DNA of 64,000 nt from Wenyingzhuangia heitensis. Its GTDB lineage: Bacteria > Bacteroidota > Bacteroidia > Flavobacteriales > Flavobacteriaceae. A model generated the notes under the pieces. The model had not been told where the DNA came from. It saw nothing but the letters and a program-made list of their open reading frames with translations, and ran no database searches. Numbering within the stretch: the stretch's first letter is position 1; every line of letters begins with the position of its first letter. The stretch lies in the NCBI RefSeq assembly GCF_011762155.1, contig NZ_JAASQL010000001.1:434001-498000 (forward strand), read 5' to 3'. This document shows positions 45,440 through 54,455 of this stretch, piece after piece. The translations under genes were made by a program, and so were the position numbers.

Positions 45440-46270
45440 ATGTTAGATAAAAACTACAATCATACGATTGCTTATGTAAGCACTATTAAAAACGTATTAC
45501 TAGAGCAAGAATTATTACGCTGTAATACTAGTGTTTTAAAATTGTCGAGTCTTGCAGATCGGACTCATGATTGGGAAGTTTTGCCTGATGTAATTATTTT
45601 TGATGATGTGCATTTGGATAATTGGAAGGATGAATGGGAGTGCGTAAAGCAAAGTAGTTTGTTAAAAGCGATCCCTTGTTTGTTGCTAACAAATTTTACA
45701 AAAGAAGAGCAGGGGCTAATTAATTTTTTAAAAGATGGACTTTATGGTTATGTTTTTAATTCTAAAATAACTTTGTTAGTTCCTTTGTGTACGTCTGCTA
45801 TAGTACAAGGGCAAAAAATAAAAAATGAACAATTAAAAGTAAATGAATTAAATAGGGTTTTAAGCACCAATTATTTAGTAATAGATGCTAAGAATACATT
45901 GTTGGATGATATTAAAAAAAAAATAGACAAGTTTATAGATAGTGAAAAACAAATGTTGCTTTCTGATGTGAAAGAATTATCTAGAAAAATTGATCAAAAA
46001 ATTAAAAAAGAATATCACTATCAACTGTTTAAAATTCATTTTGAAGAAGTCCATCCTCTTTTTTATAAAAAACTATTAAAAATTGATCATACACTAACAG
46101 ATTATAACCTAAAATTTTTAGCTTTTTTAAAAATGGGATTTAATAATAATGAAATCTCTTTCTTGTTAAATATATCTATAGCTGCAGTAAAAAAAACAAT
46201 TCAAAGAATAAAGCCTAAATTAAAATTAAAAGGCAAAGATTCTATTAGAGAATTTGTGTTTGGCTTATAG
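45440..46270 (+). CDS. Orphan regulator: receiver-like N-terminus and LuxR-type HTH
   Basis: 276 residues. N-terminal ~125 residues have the alpha/beta pattern of a receiver (HTIAYVSTIKNVLLEQELLR, LPDVIIFDDVHL, AIPCLLLTNFTKEE, LKDGLYGYVFNSK) but without a clear conserved phosphorylation set, so possibly a pseudo-receiver. A central helical stretch follows, then a C-terminal HTH (~215-270: LTDYNLKFLAFLKMGFNN, EISFLLNISIAAVKKTIQRI). No cognate kinase. Transcribed toward the two STAS-like genes, 107 bp upstream of the first. Confidence 0.72.
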   Translation: MLDKNYNHTIAYVSTIKNVLLEQELLRCNTSVLKLSSLADRTHDWEVLPDVIIFDDVHLDNWKDEWECVKQSSLLKAIPCLLLTNFTKEEQGLINFLKDGLYGYVFNSKITLLVPLCTSAIVQGQKIKNEQLKVNELNRVLSTNYLVIDAKNTLLDDIKKKIDKFIDSEKQMLLSDVKELSRKIDQKIKKEYHYQLFKIHFEEVHPLFYKKLLKIDHTLTDYNLKFLAFLKMGFNNNEISFLLNISIAAVKKTIQRIKPKLKLKGKDSIREFVFGL

Positions 46271-46377
46271 AATTGTGTTAGGGAGACATTTGGGATACAT
46301 TAGTAAAACTCTTAATTAAAGAAATAAAATTTTATTCAAAAAAAACTAGCTTTATACTATTAAGTGTAAATTAATAT

Positions 46378-46752
46378 GTGCTGTTGGGAGAAGAAGTATC
46401 GTGGAGAGTTAAAAACAATAATAAGTTTCTAAAAGTAGATTTTTCTAATGTTAAAAGCGATGTAGCTGCAGTTTTGGTGGCAAAAAACGCTTTTAATTCC
46501 TGTATACCTTGTGAAAATAAAACTGTACGAGCTTTGGTAGTTGTAAATGGTGGTCAAATTACTCCAATGGCTATGCGAGAGATAATGGAGATGGGAAAAA
46601 ATGTTCAAGACAAATTAAAAAAATCTGCTATTGTAGGAGTTGTCGGAATGTTGTCTCTGTTATTTAGAATTTACATGTCTTATACAGGTAGTAAACTCCG
46701 TTTTTTTACAGATGAGAGTGCTGCTTTAGAATATATTTTATCAGACAATTAA
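46378..46752 (+). CDS. STAS/SpoIIAA-like small protein, copy 1
   Basis: 124 residues. Aligns along its length with the next gene at 46907: shared core LKVDFSNV / LLIDFRNV, TPMAMREI / TPSALRKL, VQDKLKKSAIVGVVGM / VQPKIKKSAVVGAVGI, LLFRIYMSYTGSKLRFFTDE / LLFRVYISYTGSKVKFFTSE, AALEYIL / AALNYLL. The alternating pattern is like SpoIIAA/STAS domains. The start is GTG at 46378; an ATG two bases before (46376) is out of frame and gives only a short peptide. The GTG gives an N-terminus of the same length as the copy. Ligand or partner unknown. Confidence 0.68.
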   Translation: MLLGEEVSWRVKNNNKFLKVDFSNVKSDVAAVLVAKNAFNSCIPCENKTVRALVVVNGGQITPMAMREIMEMGKNVQDKLKKSAIVGVVGMLSLLFRIYMSYTGSKLRFFTDESAALEYILSDN

Positions 46753-46796
46753 AATACCAATACAAAATATCTACCCCTATTTATTATGGTATTTGT

Positions 46797-46828
46797 GCCC
46801 AGTCTATTTTTGTAGATTGGGCTTTTTT
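46797..46828 (+). terminator. Terminator after STAS-like copy 1
   Basis: Stem GCCCAGTCTA / TAGATTGGGC (one G-T pair), loop TTTTTG, T-run after. It is directly followed by the repeated promoter block at 46829. Confidence 0.85.
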
Positions 46829-46855
46829 TATAGGTTCACTATTAATATTTTTGTA
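46829..46855 (+). promoter_or_regulatory. Repeated promoter block, copy A
   Basis: 27-bp block nearly identical to 47378-47404 (two swapped bases) with -7 box TATTTTTG at 46846-46853. It lies 52 bp before the second STAS-like gene. Confidence 0.62.
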
Positions 46856-46906
46856 AACTAAGCAAGTTTGTCCTAGGATGAAAAGGGTTTAGAATTATAA
46901 ATTATT

Positions 46907-47284
46907 ATGATTGATTACAAAGATTATTCTTATTGGGCGGTTTATAACAATGTAAAATATTTGTTAATAGATTTTAGAAATGTTACTGATGATGATTTGG
47001 GAATTCGTATTTTAAATAATGCTTATGATAAATGCTCGACTAGTCCTGATAAGAGTGTGATTATTTTAGGATTGGTTAAAGGAGCAAGATTAACTCCTTC
47101 TGCATTGCGAAAATTAATAAAAACAGGTGTTGATGTTCAGCCAAAAATAAAAAAATCTGCAGTTGTTGGTGCTGTAGGAATCATACCCTTGTTGTTTCGT
47201 GTATATATATCTTATACAGGAAGTAAAGTAAAGTTTTTTACAAGTGAGGAGGCTGCTCTAAATTATCTGTTATCAAGAACTTAA
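46907..47284 (+). CDS. STAS/SpoIIAA-like small protein, copy 2
   Basis: 125 residues, ATG start. Paralogue of the preceding gene (roughly half of the positions similar by eye, best in the C-terminal 60 residues). Central DSVIILGLVKGARLTPSAL-like strand-helix, then IKKSAVVGAVGIIPLLFRVY and KVKFFTSEEAALNYLL. No membrane segment long enough for certainty, although the GAVGIIPLLF stretch is hydrophobic. It has its own promoter block, and precedes an alpha/beta hydrolase gene. Confidence 0.68.
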   Translation: MIDYKDYSYWAVYNNVKYLLIDFRNVTDDDLGIRILNNAYDKCSTSPDKSVIILGLVKGARLTPSALRKLIKTGVDVQPKIKKSAVVGAVGIIPLLFRVYISYTGSKVKFFTSEEAALNYLLSRT

Positions 47285-47377
47285 AAGTGATAATAAGATG
47301 GTTGTTAAGAGTGTTTGTCTTTTATTCTGTTTATTCAGTTACTACCTAGGCCTAATCTATTGATAGCTTATTTTTTT

Positions 47378-47404
47378 TATAGGTCTACTATTAATATTTT
47401 TGTA
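47378..47404 (+). promoter_or_regulatory. Repeated promoter block, copy B
   Basis: Near-copy of the block at 46829-46855. -7 box TATTTTTG at 47395-47402, ending only 4 bp before the ATG at 47407. Transcription would start at about the start codon, so the hydrolase mRNA may be leaderless. Confidence 0.6.
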
Positions 47405-47406
47405 GT

Positions 47407-48195
47407 ATGAGCACATTTATTACCTACAAAAATACTCCAATACACTATACCCAATCTGGTAAAGGAACTACAATTGTTTTATTACATGGTTTTTTAGAAA
47501 ATGTTACTATGTGGCAAAGTTTAGAAAAGATATTAAACATTAAATTTAGAGTAGTTTGTATAGATTTATTGGGGCACGGACAAACAGAAAGTTTAGGTTA
47601 TGTGCACACAATGACAGAAATGGCAGAGGCTGTAAAAGCAGTGTTGGATGTGTTAAATATCCGTAGATCTTTTTTTGTGGGGCATTCTATGGGTGGTTAT
47701 GTGGCTTTGGCTTTTGCCGATATGTATCCCGATAATGTAAAAGGGTTGGTGTTGTTAAATTCAACTGCCAGACCAGATTCCGAAGAGAAAAAAATTGGGA
47801 GAGATAGAGCTATTGCTGTGGTAAAAGAAAATCACAAATCTTTTATTAGAACTTCTATTCCTATGTTGTTTCGTTCTAAGTGTAGAAAAATTTATGCAGA
47901 TGAAATTGCAAAGGTTAAAAAAGAAGCTTTAAAAACATCAAGACAAGGTATTATAGCGGCTTTGGAAGGAATGAAGCTTAGATTGGATAGAGAGGTTCTA
48001 TTGCATTTTGGACCGTATCCATCGTTGTTAATTTTAGGAAAAAAAGATCCCGTATTAAATTATAATGATTTGATAGAGCAAACACATAGCGCAAAAACGG
48101 AATTGATAGAATTAGAGAACGGGCATATGAGTTTGATAGAAGATAAAGAAAAGGCAGAGCAAGCTATTTTAAACTTTGTAAAAACTCACCTTTAA
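47407..48195 (+). CDS. Alpha/beta hydrolase
   Basis: 262 residues. VLLHGFLENVTMW (oxyanion), IDLLGHGQTES, nucleophile elbow GHSMGGYVAL with S94, then LGKKDPVLNY (Asp) and ENGHMSLIED (His). Typical of small cytoplasmic esterases or C-C hydrolases; substrate cannot be deduced. Single gene after the STAS-like pair. Confidence 0.92.
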   Translation: MSTFITYKNTPIHYTQSGKGTTIVLLHGFLENVTMWQSLEKILNIKFRVVCIDLLGHGQTESLGYVHTMTEMAEAVKAVLDVLNIRRSFFVGHSMGGYVALAFADMYPDNVKGLVLLNSTARPDSEEKKIGRDRAIAVVKENHKSFIRTSIPMLFRSKCRKIYADEIAKVKKEALKTSRQGIIAALEGMKLRLDREVLLHFGPYPSLLILGKKDPVLNYNDLIEQTHSAKTELIELENGHMSLIEDKEKAEQAILNFVKTHL

Positions 48196-48231
48196 TTTTT
48201 TTTGATGAGCTTTCACAAAATTTATAGGTTA

Positions 48232-48891
48232 TTACAATTCAACTATCTGTAAGTTTTTCCATTGTACAGTTAGGTGTTCTTTAGTTCCTAATTTATTTTT
48301 AGAAATAGCATGTACTTGCAAACCAATATGACCTTTTGGGTGTGATTTATAAGCTTCTTCATCGGTTAAATCTTCTATAAGATGACCGTTAATATACGTT
48401 TTAATTTGAGCTCCTTTGGCTATTATTTTGTATTGGTTCCATTTTTCAATCTTAAAGTAATTGTGGGGATTTCTGTTTTGTGATCTCCAACCATTTCCCA
48501 TAGACTCTCCATAAACATAACCAGAAACCCCATCTTTAGATTCTATTTCTACCTGAGGTCCATAAAATCTCCCTGCTGCTAATTTCCCTTCAGAAGTTTC
48601 TCTTTGTCTAGATCTAATCTGAACTCCAGAATTTAAAGCTGCATCTACTTTTACTTCAAAAGTTAATTTAAAATCACCATAGGTTTTTTTAGTAGCTAAA
48701 AAAGTATTAGGACTCTGTAATGCGGTGTGCCCTGTTATAATTCCGTCTTTGGTGGTATAGGTTGCTTTTCCTCCTTCAATAGTAAAATCATTTAAGTTTT
48801 TTTGATTGTAGAAAGGTGTTCGTTTTTGCGCAAAAAAAACGGTGTTGATGCTAAGGCATAAAAGAATGTATAGAGCAGTTCTATTTTTCAT
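48232..48891 (-). CDS. DUF1080 (3-keto-disaccharide hydrolase-like) secreted protein
   Basis: 219 residues. Signal peptide (MKNRTALYILLCLSINTVFFA-Q) and a single DUF1080 jelly-roll: DGIITGHTALQSPNTFLATKKTYGDFKLTFEVKVD, SGVQIRSRQ, GPQVEIESKDGVSGYVYGES, WNQYKIIAKGAQIKTYING, GHIGLQVH. Members act on 3-keto sugars or simply bind carbohydrate; no dehydrogenase of that pathway is nearby in the window. Confidence 0.9.
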   Translation of the reverse strand: MKNRTALYILLCLSINTVFFAQKRTPFYNQKNLNDFTIEGGKATYTTKDGIITGHTALQSPNTFLATKKTYGDFKLTFEVKVDAALNSGVQIRSRQRETSEGKLAAGRFYGPQVEIESKDGVSGYVYGESMGNGWRSQNRNPHNYFKIEKWNQYKIIAKGAQIKTYINGHLIEDLTDEEAYKSHPKGHIGLQVHAISKNKLGTKEHLTVQWKNLQIVEL

Positions 48892-48976
48892 AAAATTTAG
48901 AAATTTAATTTGGTTGTTAAAATAAGATAATATTTGATAGTTTGTATCTTTAAAAATAATTTAGACTGTATAGCAT

Positions 48977-50245
48977 ATGAATCACATTGCCGTTTTTAAT
49001 AAATCTACAGGGCAAACTAATTTTATTAAAAATTTATTAGCTGGGAATGAGCAGAATCTATTTCCTGAATTTAAGAATAAGAAAGGAGCTTTATTTAGTT
49101 CTTCTGTATTAGAAAAATACATTAAAGAGGAATTGCATCATGATGATTTTACGTTGACAAGTAATTGTGTAGACGGGAATGGAAATATAAGGAGTTTAAC
49201 TTCTTTTTCTAGCGGTCAACAAAAAAAAATGTTATTAGATTTTTTGATTAAAAATTCTGACAATCATAAAGTTGATTTTTTAGTGTTAGACAAACCTTAT
49301 GATTGTTTAGATGTAGAAAAACAAGCGGAATTATCTGAGTATTTAATCGAAATTTCAAAAACAATAACTTTAGTTCAGGTCTTTAAAATTAGAGATGAGG
49401 TTCTTCCTTTTATTGGTGAAGTTTATTTAGTAGCTGATGAATGTATTGAGTTTAAAGGAGATTTAAAAAAATACGATAGTTATTTTTTTAAGCAGCAAAA
49501 ACCATATCAATTTAAAGGAGATCTTCCTGGCGGTCTGCACAAAATTGAAGTCACAAATCCGTTGGTAAAATTTACGGATGTAAATATTTTTTATGAGCAA
49601 ACAAGACAAATAGTAAACAATATTAATTGGGAAATTAACAAAGGAGAGTTTTGGCATTTAAAAGGACCTAACGGAGCAGGAAAAACAAGTTTATTAACCA
49701 TGATTACAGGTGACAATCCCAAAGCTTTTGGAGAAAATATTATCTTGTTTGGTAAATTAAAAGGAAGTGGAGAAACTGTTTGGGATCTTAAAAAAAAGAT
49801 AGGTTATTTTTCTCCTAGTTTAACTCAGTTTTTTGGGAAATTATTTACGGTTCAGCACATGGTGTTGTCTGGTTTTTACGATTCTGTAGGGTTGTATGAA
49901 ACGCCCACGGGGCATCAAATTAACGAAGCAGATAAGTGGTTAGATTTGGTAGGTTTAAAAGATAAAAAACAACATTATTTTGTGCGTTTGTCTCCAGAAT
50001 TACAACGAATTGTATTAATTATTCGTGCTATGGTAAAACAACCTCCTTTGCTTATTTTAGATGAACCTACAAATGAGCTAGATGATTATGCAACGGCAAT
50101 GTTAACGGCTTTTATCAACAAAATTCATAAAGAAACCAATACCGCTATTTTATATGTTTCTCATAGAATTTTACAAGGTTTGCAACCGGATAAAATATAT
50201 CAATTAATTCCTACTGAAAATGGTTCTGTAGGAAAAGTACTTTAA
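48977..50245 (+). CDS. ModF-like double ABC ATPase, one half degenerate
   Basis: 422 residues. NBD2 has Walker A GPNGAGKT (230-237) and Walker B LLILDEPTNELD (D362, E363) but a broken signature LSPELQ (338-343). NBD1 lacks a Walker A, has SSGQQ (78-82) as its signature, and LVLDKP with K106 in place of the catalytic Glu. Thus only the composite site made of NBD2 Walker A and NBD1 signature can be functional. No transmembrane part and no partner permease; the closest known type is ModF/PhrA, of uncertain role. Monocistronic. Confidence 0.85.
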   Translation: MNHIAVFNKSTGQTNFIKNLLAGNEQNLFPEFKNKKGALFSSSVLEKYIKEELHHDDFTLTSNCVDGNGNIRSLTSFSSGQQKKMLLDFLIKNSDNHKVDFLVLDKPYDCLDVEKQAELSEYLIEISKTITLVQVFKIRDEVLPFIGEVYLVADECIEFKGDLKKYDSYFFKQQKPYQFKGDLPGGLHKIEVTNPLVKFTDVNIFYEQTRQIVNNINWEINKGEFWHLKGPNGAGKTSLLTMITGDNPKAFGENIILFGKLKGSGETVWDLKKKIGYFSPSLTQFFGKLFTVQHMVLSGFYDSVGLYETPTGHQINEADKWLDLVGLKDKKQHYFVRLSPELQRIVLIIRAMVKQPPLLILDEPTNELDDYATAMLTAFINKIHKETNTAILYVSHRILQGLQPDKIYQLIPTENGSVGKVL

Positions 50246-50259
50246 GCCATTAAAAAAAG

Positions 50260-50291
50260 AAACCCTTTAGCTTAGTTAGACTAAAGGGTTT
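50260..50291. terminator. Bidirectional terminator
   Basis: Perfect 11-bp stem AAACCCTTTAG / CTAAAGGGTTT with a 10-base loop between the ABC gene and convergent thiL. Confidence 0.85.
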
Positions 50292-50369
50292 TGCTATAGC
50301 AATTGCTATAGATATGTTTTCATAGTTATTGTTAGGACACTGTTTTATGCAACAGGTCACAAAAAAAAA

Positions 50370-51434
50370 CTATTCTTCTTTGTCTTTATCCAGTAATGCA
50401 TTCCAACCTTGTGCTGTTAACGGTACAGATTGATTGGCACCACGAGTTATCAAATTCATTCCGCTATTTGCATCTGTCATATGACCAATTACAGTTAAAT
50501 GCGGATTTCCTTTAATTTTGTCAAAATCACTTTGTGTAATGGTAAATAGCAACTCGTAATCTTCACCCCCGCTTAGCGCTACAGTTGTACTGTTTAAATC
50601 AAACTCTTCACAAACAGAAATTACTTGTGGGTCTAAAGGAATTTTTTCTTCGTATAAATTACACCCTACTTTAGATTGCTTACAAAGGTGTATGATTTCA
50701 GAAGATAAGCCATCAGAAATATCTATCATAGAAGTAGGTACAACATCTAAGTCGCTTAAAATTCTAACAATATCTTTTCTGGCTTCAGGTTTTAGCTGTC
50801 TTTCAATTAAATACGTATAAGCATCTAAGTCTGGTTGATTGTTTGGGTCAACTTCAAAAACTTGTTTTTCACGTTCTAATACCTGAAAACCTAAATATGC
50901 AGCTCCTAAATCTCCAGAAACTACCAGTAAATCATTTTCTTTAGCGGTATTTCTATACGTTATTTTTTTAGCATCAGAATGACCAATAGCAGTTACGCTA
51001 ATTAGTAAACCGGTGGTAGATGATGTGGTGTCTCCACCAATCAAATCAATGTTATATTTTTCGCAAGCCAATAAAATTCCGCTATACAATTCTTCTACGG
51101 CTTCTAAAGGAAATCGGTTAGACAGAGCAATAGATACAGTAATTTGAGAAGCATCAGCATTCATAGCATATACGTCAGATAAATTCACCATAACAGCCTT
51201 GTATCCTAAATGTTTTAAAGGCATATAGGATAAGTTAAAATGAACACCTTCTACCAATAAATCTGTAGTTATTAAGGTTTTTAATCCGTTAGCATCCAAT
51301 ACCGCACAATCATCTCCTACTGCTTTTACTGTAGAGGTGTGGTTTATTTTAAAATGTTCGGTTAAGTGTTCAATCAATCCAAATTCACCCAAACTAGCGA
51401 TGTCTGTTTTTTGTGGAGTTTTATCTTCTAACAT
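50370..51434 (-). CDS. thiL: Thiamine-monophosphate kinase
   Basis: 354 residues. N-terminal GEFGLIEHLTEHF, AVGDDCAVLD, TTDLLVEGVHFNLSYMP, HLGYKAVMVNLSDVYAMNADASQ and IGGDTTSSTTGL are characteristic of ThiL; SGGEDYELLFT near the C-terminus. Phosphorylates thiamine phosphate to the active pyrophosphate. Divergent from the suf genes. Confidence 0.95.
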   Translation of the reverse strand: MLEDKTPQKTDIASLGEFGLIEHLTEHFKINHTSTVKAVGDDCAVLDANGLKTLITTDLLVEGVHFNLSYMPLKHLGYKAVMVNLSDVYAMNADASQITVSIALSNRFPLEAVEELYSGILLACEKYNIDLIGGDTTSSTTGLLISVTAIGHSDAKKITYRNTAKENDLLVVSGDLGAAYLGFQVLEREKQVFEVDPNNQPDLDAYTYLIERQLKPEARKDIVRILSDLDVVPTSMIDISDGLSSEIIHLCKQSKVGCNLYEEKIPLDPQVISVCEEFDLNSTTVALSGGEDYELLFTITQSDFDKIKGNPHLTVIGHMTDANSGMNLITRGANQSVPLTAQGWNALLDKDKEE

Positions 51435-51503
51435 TTGCTCTTACTTTGAAAGGTTTATGTATTAAAACTACTAATAGTTTATAAAGAACATTAATAGCGG
51501 TTG

Positions 51504-51511
51504 CAAAGATA
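51504..51511 (-). promoter_or_regulatory. Promoter -7 box of thiL
   Basis: Minus strand TATCTTTG, exact TAnnTTTG, ~70 bp before the thiL ATG. Confidence 0.45.
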
Positions 51512-51588
51512 CATTTTACATTGATGAAGTCTATGGTGTAATAAATATTATTAATCAAGGCATATGATAAAAATCAGTTTTAAATTGG

Positions 51589-51596
51589 TAAATTTG
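51589..51596 (+). promoter_or_regulatory. Promoter -7 box of the suf operon
   Basis: TAAATTTG, exact TAnnTTTG, 30 bp before the first suf gene. No Fe-responsive operator was recognised. Confidence 0.5.
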
Positions 51597-51625
51597 CAGA
51601 CGTTTATATTTAAACTAATAAAGTT

Positions 51626-51955
51626 ATGATAAAAGTATCAGACATAGCAAAAAAAAAGGTAGTAGAATTAATGACCGATGATGGTTATGATGCTATCAAT
51701 GATTTTGTAAGAGTAGGAGTAAAGAGTGGTGGTTGTTCTGGATTATCGTATGATTTAAAATTTGATAAAGAAGAACAAGAAGGAGATAAAGTTTTTGTAG
51801 ACAATGGAGTAAAATTAATTGTTGATAAAAAAAGCTTTTTGTACCTAGTTGGAACTACTTTAGAGTATTCTGGAGGATTAAATGGAACAGGATTTGTTTT
51901 TAACAACCCTAATGCCAATAGAACTTGTGGATGCGGAGAGAGTTTCTCTTTGTAA
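51626..51955 (+). CDS. A-type iron-sulfur carrier, SufA/IscA/ErpA-like
   Basis: 109 residues. Conserved cysteines in KSGGCSGLSYDL and the C-terminal NRTCGCGESFSL (CxC). Carries Fe-S clusters to apoproteins. First gene of the suf operon, ahead of sufB. Confidence 0.95.
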   Translation: MIKVSDIAKKKVVELMTDDGYDAINDFVRVGVKSGGCSGLSYDLKFDKEEQEGDKVFVDNGVKLIVDKKSFLYLVGTTLEYSGGLNGTGFVFNNPNANRTCGCGESFSL

Positions 51956-52047
51956 ACGCTGAACACTAAAATATTTAGAAAAAAGTGAAATAAGATAAAT
52001 TTGAGAAAGTCTTAAATTTTGACGATTAAATCTTTAATTACGAAGTA

Positions 52048-53496
52048 ATGAGTAAATATACTGAAGACGATTTAAGAGAAGAGTTAAAAACCCAAGAGTA
52101 TGAATATGGATTCTATACTTATTTGGATGCTGAAACTTTTCCTAAAGGATTAAATGAAGATGTAATTCGTGCTATTTCTGCAAAAAAGGAAGAGCCAGAA
52201 TGGATGACGGAATGGAGATTAGATGCTTTTCGTAAGTGGGAAGCTATGGAAGAGCCAGAGTGGGCTAACGTAACTTATGAAAAACCAAATTTTCAAGAAA
52301 TTAGTTACTATTCTGCACCTAAAAAAGCAGACCCTAATAAAAGCTTAGATGATGTAGATCCTGAGTTGTTAGAAATGTATAGAAAATTAGGGATTTCTGT
52401 AGATGAACAGAAAAAACTACAAAACGTTGCTGTAGACATTGTTGTAGATTCAGTTTCTGTAGCTACTACATTTAAAAAGACTTTAAACGAAAAAGGAATT
52501 ATTTTTTGTCCAATTTCTGAAGCGATAAAAGAGCATCCAGAATTGGTAAAGAAATACATGGGTTCTGTAGTTCCTAAAACAGATAACTTTTATGCAGCCT
52601 TAAATTCAGCTGTTTTTACAGATGGATCTTTTTGTTACATTCCAAAAGGAGTTACTTGTCCTATGGAATTGTCTACTTATTTTCGTATTAACGAAGGAGG
52701 AACAGGGCAATTTGAACGTACTTTGGTAGTTGCTGATGAAGGTTCTTTTGTTAGTTATTTAGAAGGATGTACTGCACCAAGTAGAGATGAAAATCAATTG
52801 CACGCAGCGGTAGTTGAGTTAGTAGCTATGGACGATGCAGAGATTAAATATTCTACAGTTCAAAACTGGTTTCCAGGAGATAAGAATGGAAAAGGAGGAG
52901 TGTTTAACTTTGTAACTAAGCGAGCGGTTTGTGAAACCAATGCAAAAGTGTCTTGGACACAAGTAGAAACAGGTTCTGCCGTAACATGGAAATATCCTTC
53001 TTGTATTTTAAAAGGAGATAATTCTACAGGTGAATTTTATTCTATTGCAGTTACTAATAATTATCAGCAAGCAGATACAGGTACTAAAATGATACACTTA
53101 GGTAAAAATACCAAGAGTACTATTATTTCTAAGGGTATTTCTGCAGGTCATTCTCACAACAGTTACCGTGGTTTGGTTAAGGTAAATTCTAAAGCCGAAA
53201 ATGCTCGTAACTTTTCACAATGTGATTCTTTATTAATGGGAGATTTGTGTGGAGCACATACGTTTCCTTATATAGAGGTTAAAAATAAATCGGCACAAAT
53301 AGAACACGAGGCTACAACAAGTAAAATTGGAGAAGATCAATTATTCTATTGTAACCAAAGAGGAATTGATACAGAAAAAGCCATTGCATTAATTGTAAAC
53401 GGGTTTAGTAAAGATGTACTAAATAAATTACCAATGGAATTTGCTGTAGAAGCACAAAAATTATTAGAAATCAGTTTAGAAGGATCGGTAGGATAA
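52048..53496 (+). CDS. sufB: Fe-S cluster assembly scaffold SufB
   Basis: 482 residues, full length. Core SUF beta-helix motifs: [109 protein letters not shown]. Forms the SufBC2D complex with the two downstream products. Confidence 0.98.
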   Translation: MSKYTEDDLREELKTQEYEYGFYTYLDAETFPKGLNEDVIRAISAKKEEPEWMTEWRLDAFRKWEAMEEPEWANVTYEKPNFQEISYYSAPKKADPNKSLDDVDPELLEMYRKLGISVDEQKKLQNVAVDIVVDSVSVATTFKKTLNEKGIIFCPISEAIKEHPELVKKYMGSVVPKTDNFYAALNSAVFTDGSFCYIPKGVTCPMELSTYFRINEGGTGQFERTLVVADEGSFVSYLEGCTAPSRDENQLHAAVVELVAMDDAEIKYSTVQNWFPGDKNGKGGVFNFVTKRAVCETNAKVSWTQVETGSAVTWKYPSCILKGDNSTGEFYSIAVTNNYQQADTGTKMIHLGKNTKSTIISKGISAGHSHNSYRGLVKVNSKAENARNFSQCDSLLMGDLCGAHTFPYIEVKNKSAQIEHEATTSKIGEDQLFYCNQRGIDTEKAIALIVNGFSKDVLNKLPMEFAVEAQKLLEISLEGSVG

Positions 53497-53648
53497 ACCG
53501 AATATTTTTTGTTAGGTGTTTTTCTTTAATAGTATAAACTATAGAAAAAAGTCATAAAGATGGATATCACTATCAAGAAACAAAAACTGATAAGAAGGGA
53601 ACCAAAACATATCAAGTAGAAAAATTTCAAAAGCCAAAAGCTAGAATA

Positions 53649-54389
53649 ATGTTAAAGATTGAAAATTTACACGCAAAAGTAGAAGATAACGATATTTTAA
53701 AGGGATTAAATATTGAAGTAAAAGCAGGAGAGGTTCATGCAATTATGGGACCTAATGGTGCCGGAAAAAGTACGTTAGCTTCTGTAGTAGCAGGAAATGA
53801 AAATTACGAAGTTACGGAAGGAACAATTTCTTTAGAAGGAGAAGATTTAGAAGATTTGTCTCCAGACGAAAGAGCTCACAAAGGTGTTTTCTTGTCATTC
53901 CAATACCCAGTAGAAATTCCGGGAGTATCTGTAACTAACTTTATCAAAACAGCTATCAATGCTAAAAGAAAAGCAAATGGTTTACAAGATATGCCAGCTG
54001 GAGAAATGTTAAAGATGATTAGAGAAAAATCTGCTTTATTAGAAATTAAAAAAGATTTCTTATCTCGTTCTTTAAACGAAGGGTTTTCTGGAGGTGAAAA
54101 GAAACGTAACGAGATTTTTCAAATGGCAATGTTAGAACCAAAACTAGCTATTTTAGATGAAACAGATTCTGGATTAGATATTGATGCTTTGCGTATTGTA
54201 GCTAACGGAGTTAACAAGTTAAAATCTAAAGACAATGCTGTAATTGTAATTACGCACTATCAACGTTTGTTAGACTACATAGTTCCAGATTTTGTACATG
54301 TTTTAGCAGATGGAAAAATCATTAAATCTGGTGGTAAAGAATTAGCTTTAGAGTTAGAAGAAAAAGGATACGATTGGTTGGTAAAATAG
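53649..54389 (+). CDS. sufC: SufC, Fe-S assembly ATPase
   Basis: 246 residues. Walker A GPNGAGKST, signature SGGEKKRNEIFQMA (SufC type), Walker B LAILDETDSGLDIDAL. The ATG at 53649 begins MLKIENLHAKVEDND. Within the 152-bp gap from sufB the same frame is open for ~30 codons with coding-like composition but no start; it may be a remnant or chance. Confidence 0.97.
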   Translation: MLKIENLHAKVEDNDILKGLNIEVKAGEVHAIMGPNGAGKSTLASVVAGNENYEVTEGTISLEGEDLEDLSPDERAHKGVFLSFQYPVEIPGVSVTNFIKTAINAKRKANGLQDMPAGEMLKMIREKSALLEIKKDFLSRSLNEGFSGGEKKRNEIFQMAMLEPKLAILDETDSGLDIDALRIVANGVNKLKSKDNAVIVITHYQRLLDYIVPDFVHVLADGKIIKSGGKELALELEEKGYDWLVK

Positions 54390-54455
54390 TATTGGTAAAA
54401 TATAAAGAGATAAATTTCTCTCATCATTTTTTACAAATCACTTAAAACTTATAAA

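Noticed and set aside
46376-46432. ATG-started frame before STAS-like copy 1
   Set aside because: Gives an ~18-residue peptide only; the GTG frame at 46378 aligns with the paralogue.
53557-53648. In-frame extension of SufC
   Set aside because: Open for about 30 codons but without a start codon; the ATG at 53649 begins the family N-terminus. Kept only as an observation.
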